A stretch of 5,801 bases of DNA, from NCBI GenBank assembly GCA_007119455.1, contig SKPR01000182.1, positions 1-5,801 on the forward strand, written 5' to 3'. The position numbers and the translations under genes are program-made. The notes beneath the pieces are model-generated. The model did not search any database and was not told where the DNA came from. It saw only the letters and a program-made list of their open reading frames with translations. Shown one piece after another: positions 5,251 to 5,801 of the stretch; the first letter of the stretch is position 1; each line of letters opens with the position of its first letter. Source of the DNA: Candidatus Brevefilum sp. (lineage in GTDB: Bacteria > Chloroflexota > Anaerolineae > Anaerolineales > Anaerolineaceae).

Positions 5251-5801
5251 ATGTCCCTAACTGCTGAACAACAAGCCCTGTTAGAAAACCCCCTAAATAC
5301 CAAAACATTTATGACTGGCAAGGCTGGAACCGGGAAAACGACTGCAGGCACACTTTGGCTTAAAAAGCTGCTTGCATCGGACATCCCGGCTCATGAAATA
5401 TTGGTTTTTGTTCCCCAAAGGGCATTGGCAAAGCCTTATGAGGAGGCTGTTCGCCATGAAAAAGACCAGGCCCACAGCCTGATCACAACAATGACCATTG
5501 GCGGCCTCGCCAGGCGCATGGTGGATATATTCTGGCCGATCATCAGTGAAAAAATTGGTGTGCAAAAGCCAGATCACCCCCCCAAATTCCTGACCCTTGA
5601 AACAGCCCAATATTATATGGCGCATGTCGTGAGACCATTGATCGAAAGAGAAAGCTATTTCACCAGCCTCACCATCAACCGCAACCGCATTTATTCACAG
5701 ATATTGGATAACCTCAATAAATCCGCCATTGTTGGTTTTGACCATCAAGAAATTGGTGACCGGTTGAAAGCCGCCTGGGTGGGGGATCTGGAACAGCTCC
5801 A
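5251..5801 (+). CDS. UvrD/AddB-like SF1 helicase or nuclease-helicase, N-terminal part (cut by window edge)
   Basis: An open frame of 183 complete codons runs from ATG 5251 off the right edge. The N-terminus has the layout of an SF1 DNA helicase. A Q-motif-like LTAEQQALLENP (3-14) precedes the Walker A box GKAGTGKT (23-30), whose Lys29 and Thr30 would bind ATP-Mg. A motif Ia-like strand ILVFVPQRAL (about 50-59) and a motif Ib-like segment TTMTIGGLARRM (about 79-90) follow. The rest (to residue 183) is helical and not recognised. Walker B and all later motifs, and any nuclease domain, lie outside the window. The family acts in DNA unwinding during repair or recombination; whether this is UvrD-, RecB- or AddB-like cannot be settled from this part. 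An in-frame TGA at 5224-5226 and the lack of any start codon between it and 5251 force this ATG, because the next Met (21) would remove the Q motif. There is no ribosome binding site, so a leaderless mRNA is likely. Confidence 0.85.
   Translation, partial: MSLTAEQQALLENPLNTKTFMTGKAGTGKTTAGTLWLKKLLASDIPAHEILVFVPQRALAKPYEEAVRHEKDQAHSLITTMTIGGLARRMVDIFWPIISEKIGVQKPDHPPKFLTLETAQYYMAHVVRPLIERESYFTSLTINRNRIYSQILDNLNKSAIVGFDHQEIGDRLKAAWVGDLEQL

Noticed and set aside
5293..5625. A 110-codon minus-strand frame opposite the helicase start
   Set aside because: The plus-strand frame has a Walker A box and a Q-motif-like start, while the minus frame shows no known motif and has no upstream signals.
1..5801. 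A new defence, mobile or multi-gene accessory system
   Set aside because: All genes except the membrane protein fall into standard families, gene spacing and signals are ordinary, and no repeats, integrase, transposase or effector-like module is present. The partial helicase is more likely a repair enzyme, though its right-hand neighbours are not visible.

Overview
The window looks like a stretch of bacterial chromosome of moderate G+C content. It probably comes from an anaerobic or facultative member of the Chloroflexota (Anaerolineae-like). That is inferred from the style of the proteins: a MshA/sucrose-phosphate-synthase-type GT4 glycosyltransferase, a one-chain ADP-forming acyl-CoA synthetase, a YhfC-like membrane protein and an unusual UvrD-like helicase. 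It is also consistent with the tRNA lacking an encoded CCA and with the sigma70-like promoters. No phage, insertion sequence, CRISPR array or toxin/antitoxin signature was seen.

Layout, left to right. (1) At 1-581 on the minus strand is the N-terminal 193 residues of a GT4 glycosyltransferase, cut by the window edge. (2) At 605-760 is a self-contained tRNA-Thr(CGU) unit with an excellent promoter and a probable intrinsic terminator. (3) At 791-2163 on the plus strand is UDP-glucose 6-dehydrogenase (ugd) with its own extended -10 promoter and a strong ribosome binding site. (4) At 2184-2216 is a strong intrinsic terminator between converging genes. (5) At 2249-5149 is a two-gene minus-strand operon: an ADP-forming acetate/acyl-CoA ligase of 699 aa, then, 12 bp downstream, a polytopic YhfC-like membrane protein of 262 aa. 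(6) At 5150-5250 is a divergent promoter region. (7) From 5251 to the right edge on the plus strand is the N-terminal 183 residues of an SF1 UvrD/AddB-like helicase, which appears to be translated from a leaderless mRNA.

Functionally, ugd supplies UDP-glucuronate. The divergently oriented glycosyltransferase could belong to the same surface-glycan or glycolipid metabolism, but nothing in the sequence proves a shared pathway. The ADP-forming synthetase would make ATP from acetyl-CoA (or another acyl-CoA) during fermentation. The role of the membrane protein co-transcribed with it is unknown. Most of the window is ordinary housekeeping and metabolic DNA. The points most worth following are the leaderless helicase start, the YhfC-like protein that seems to have lost several of its family's putative metal-ligand residues, and a near-identical 15-mer in the 5' leaders of ugd and the synthetase.
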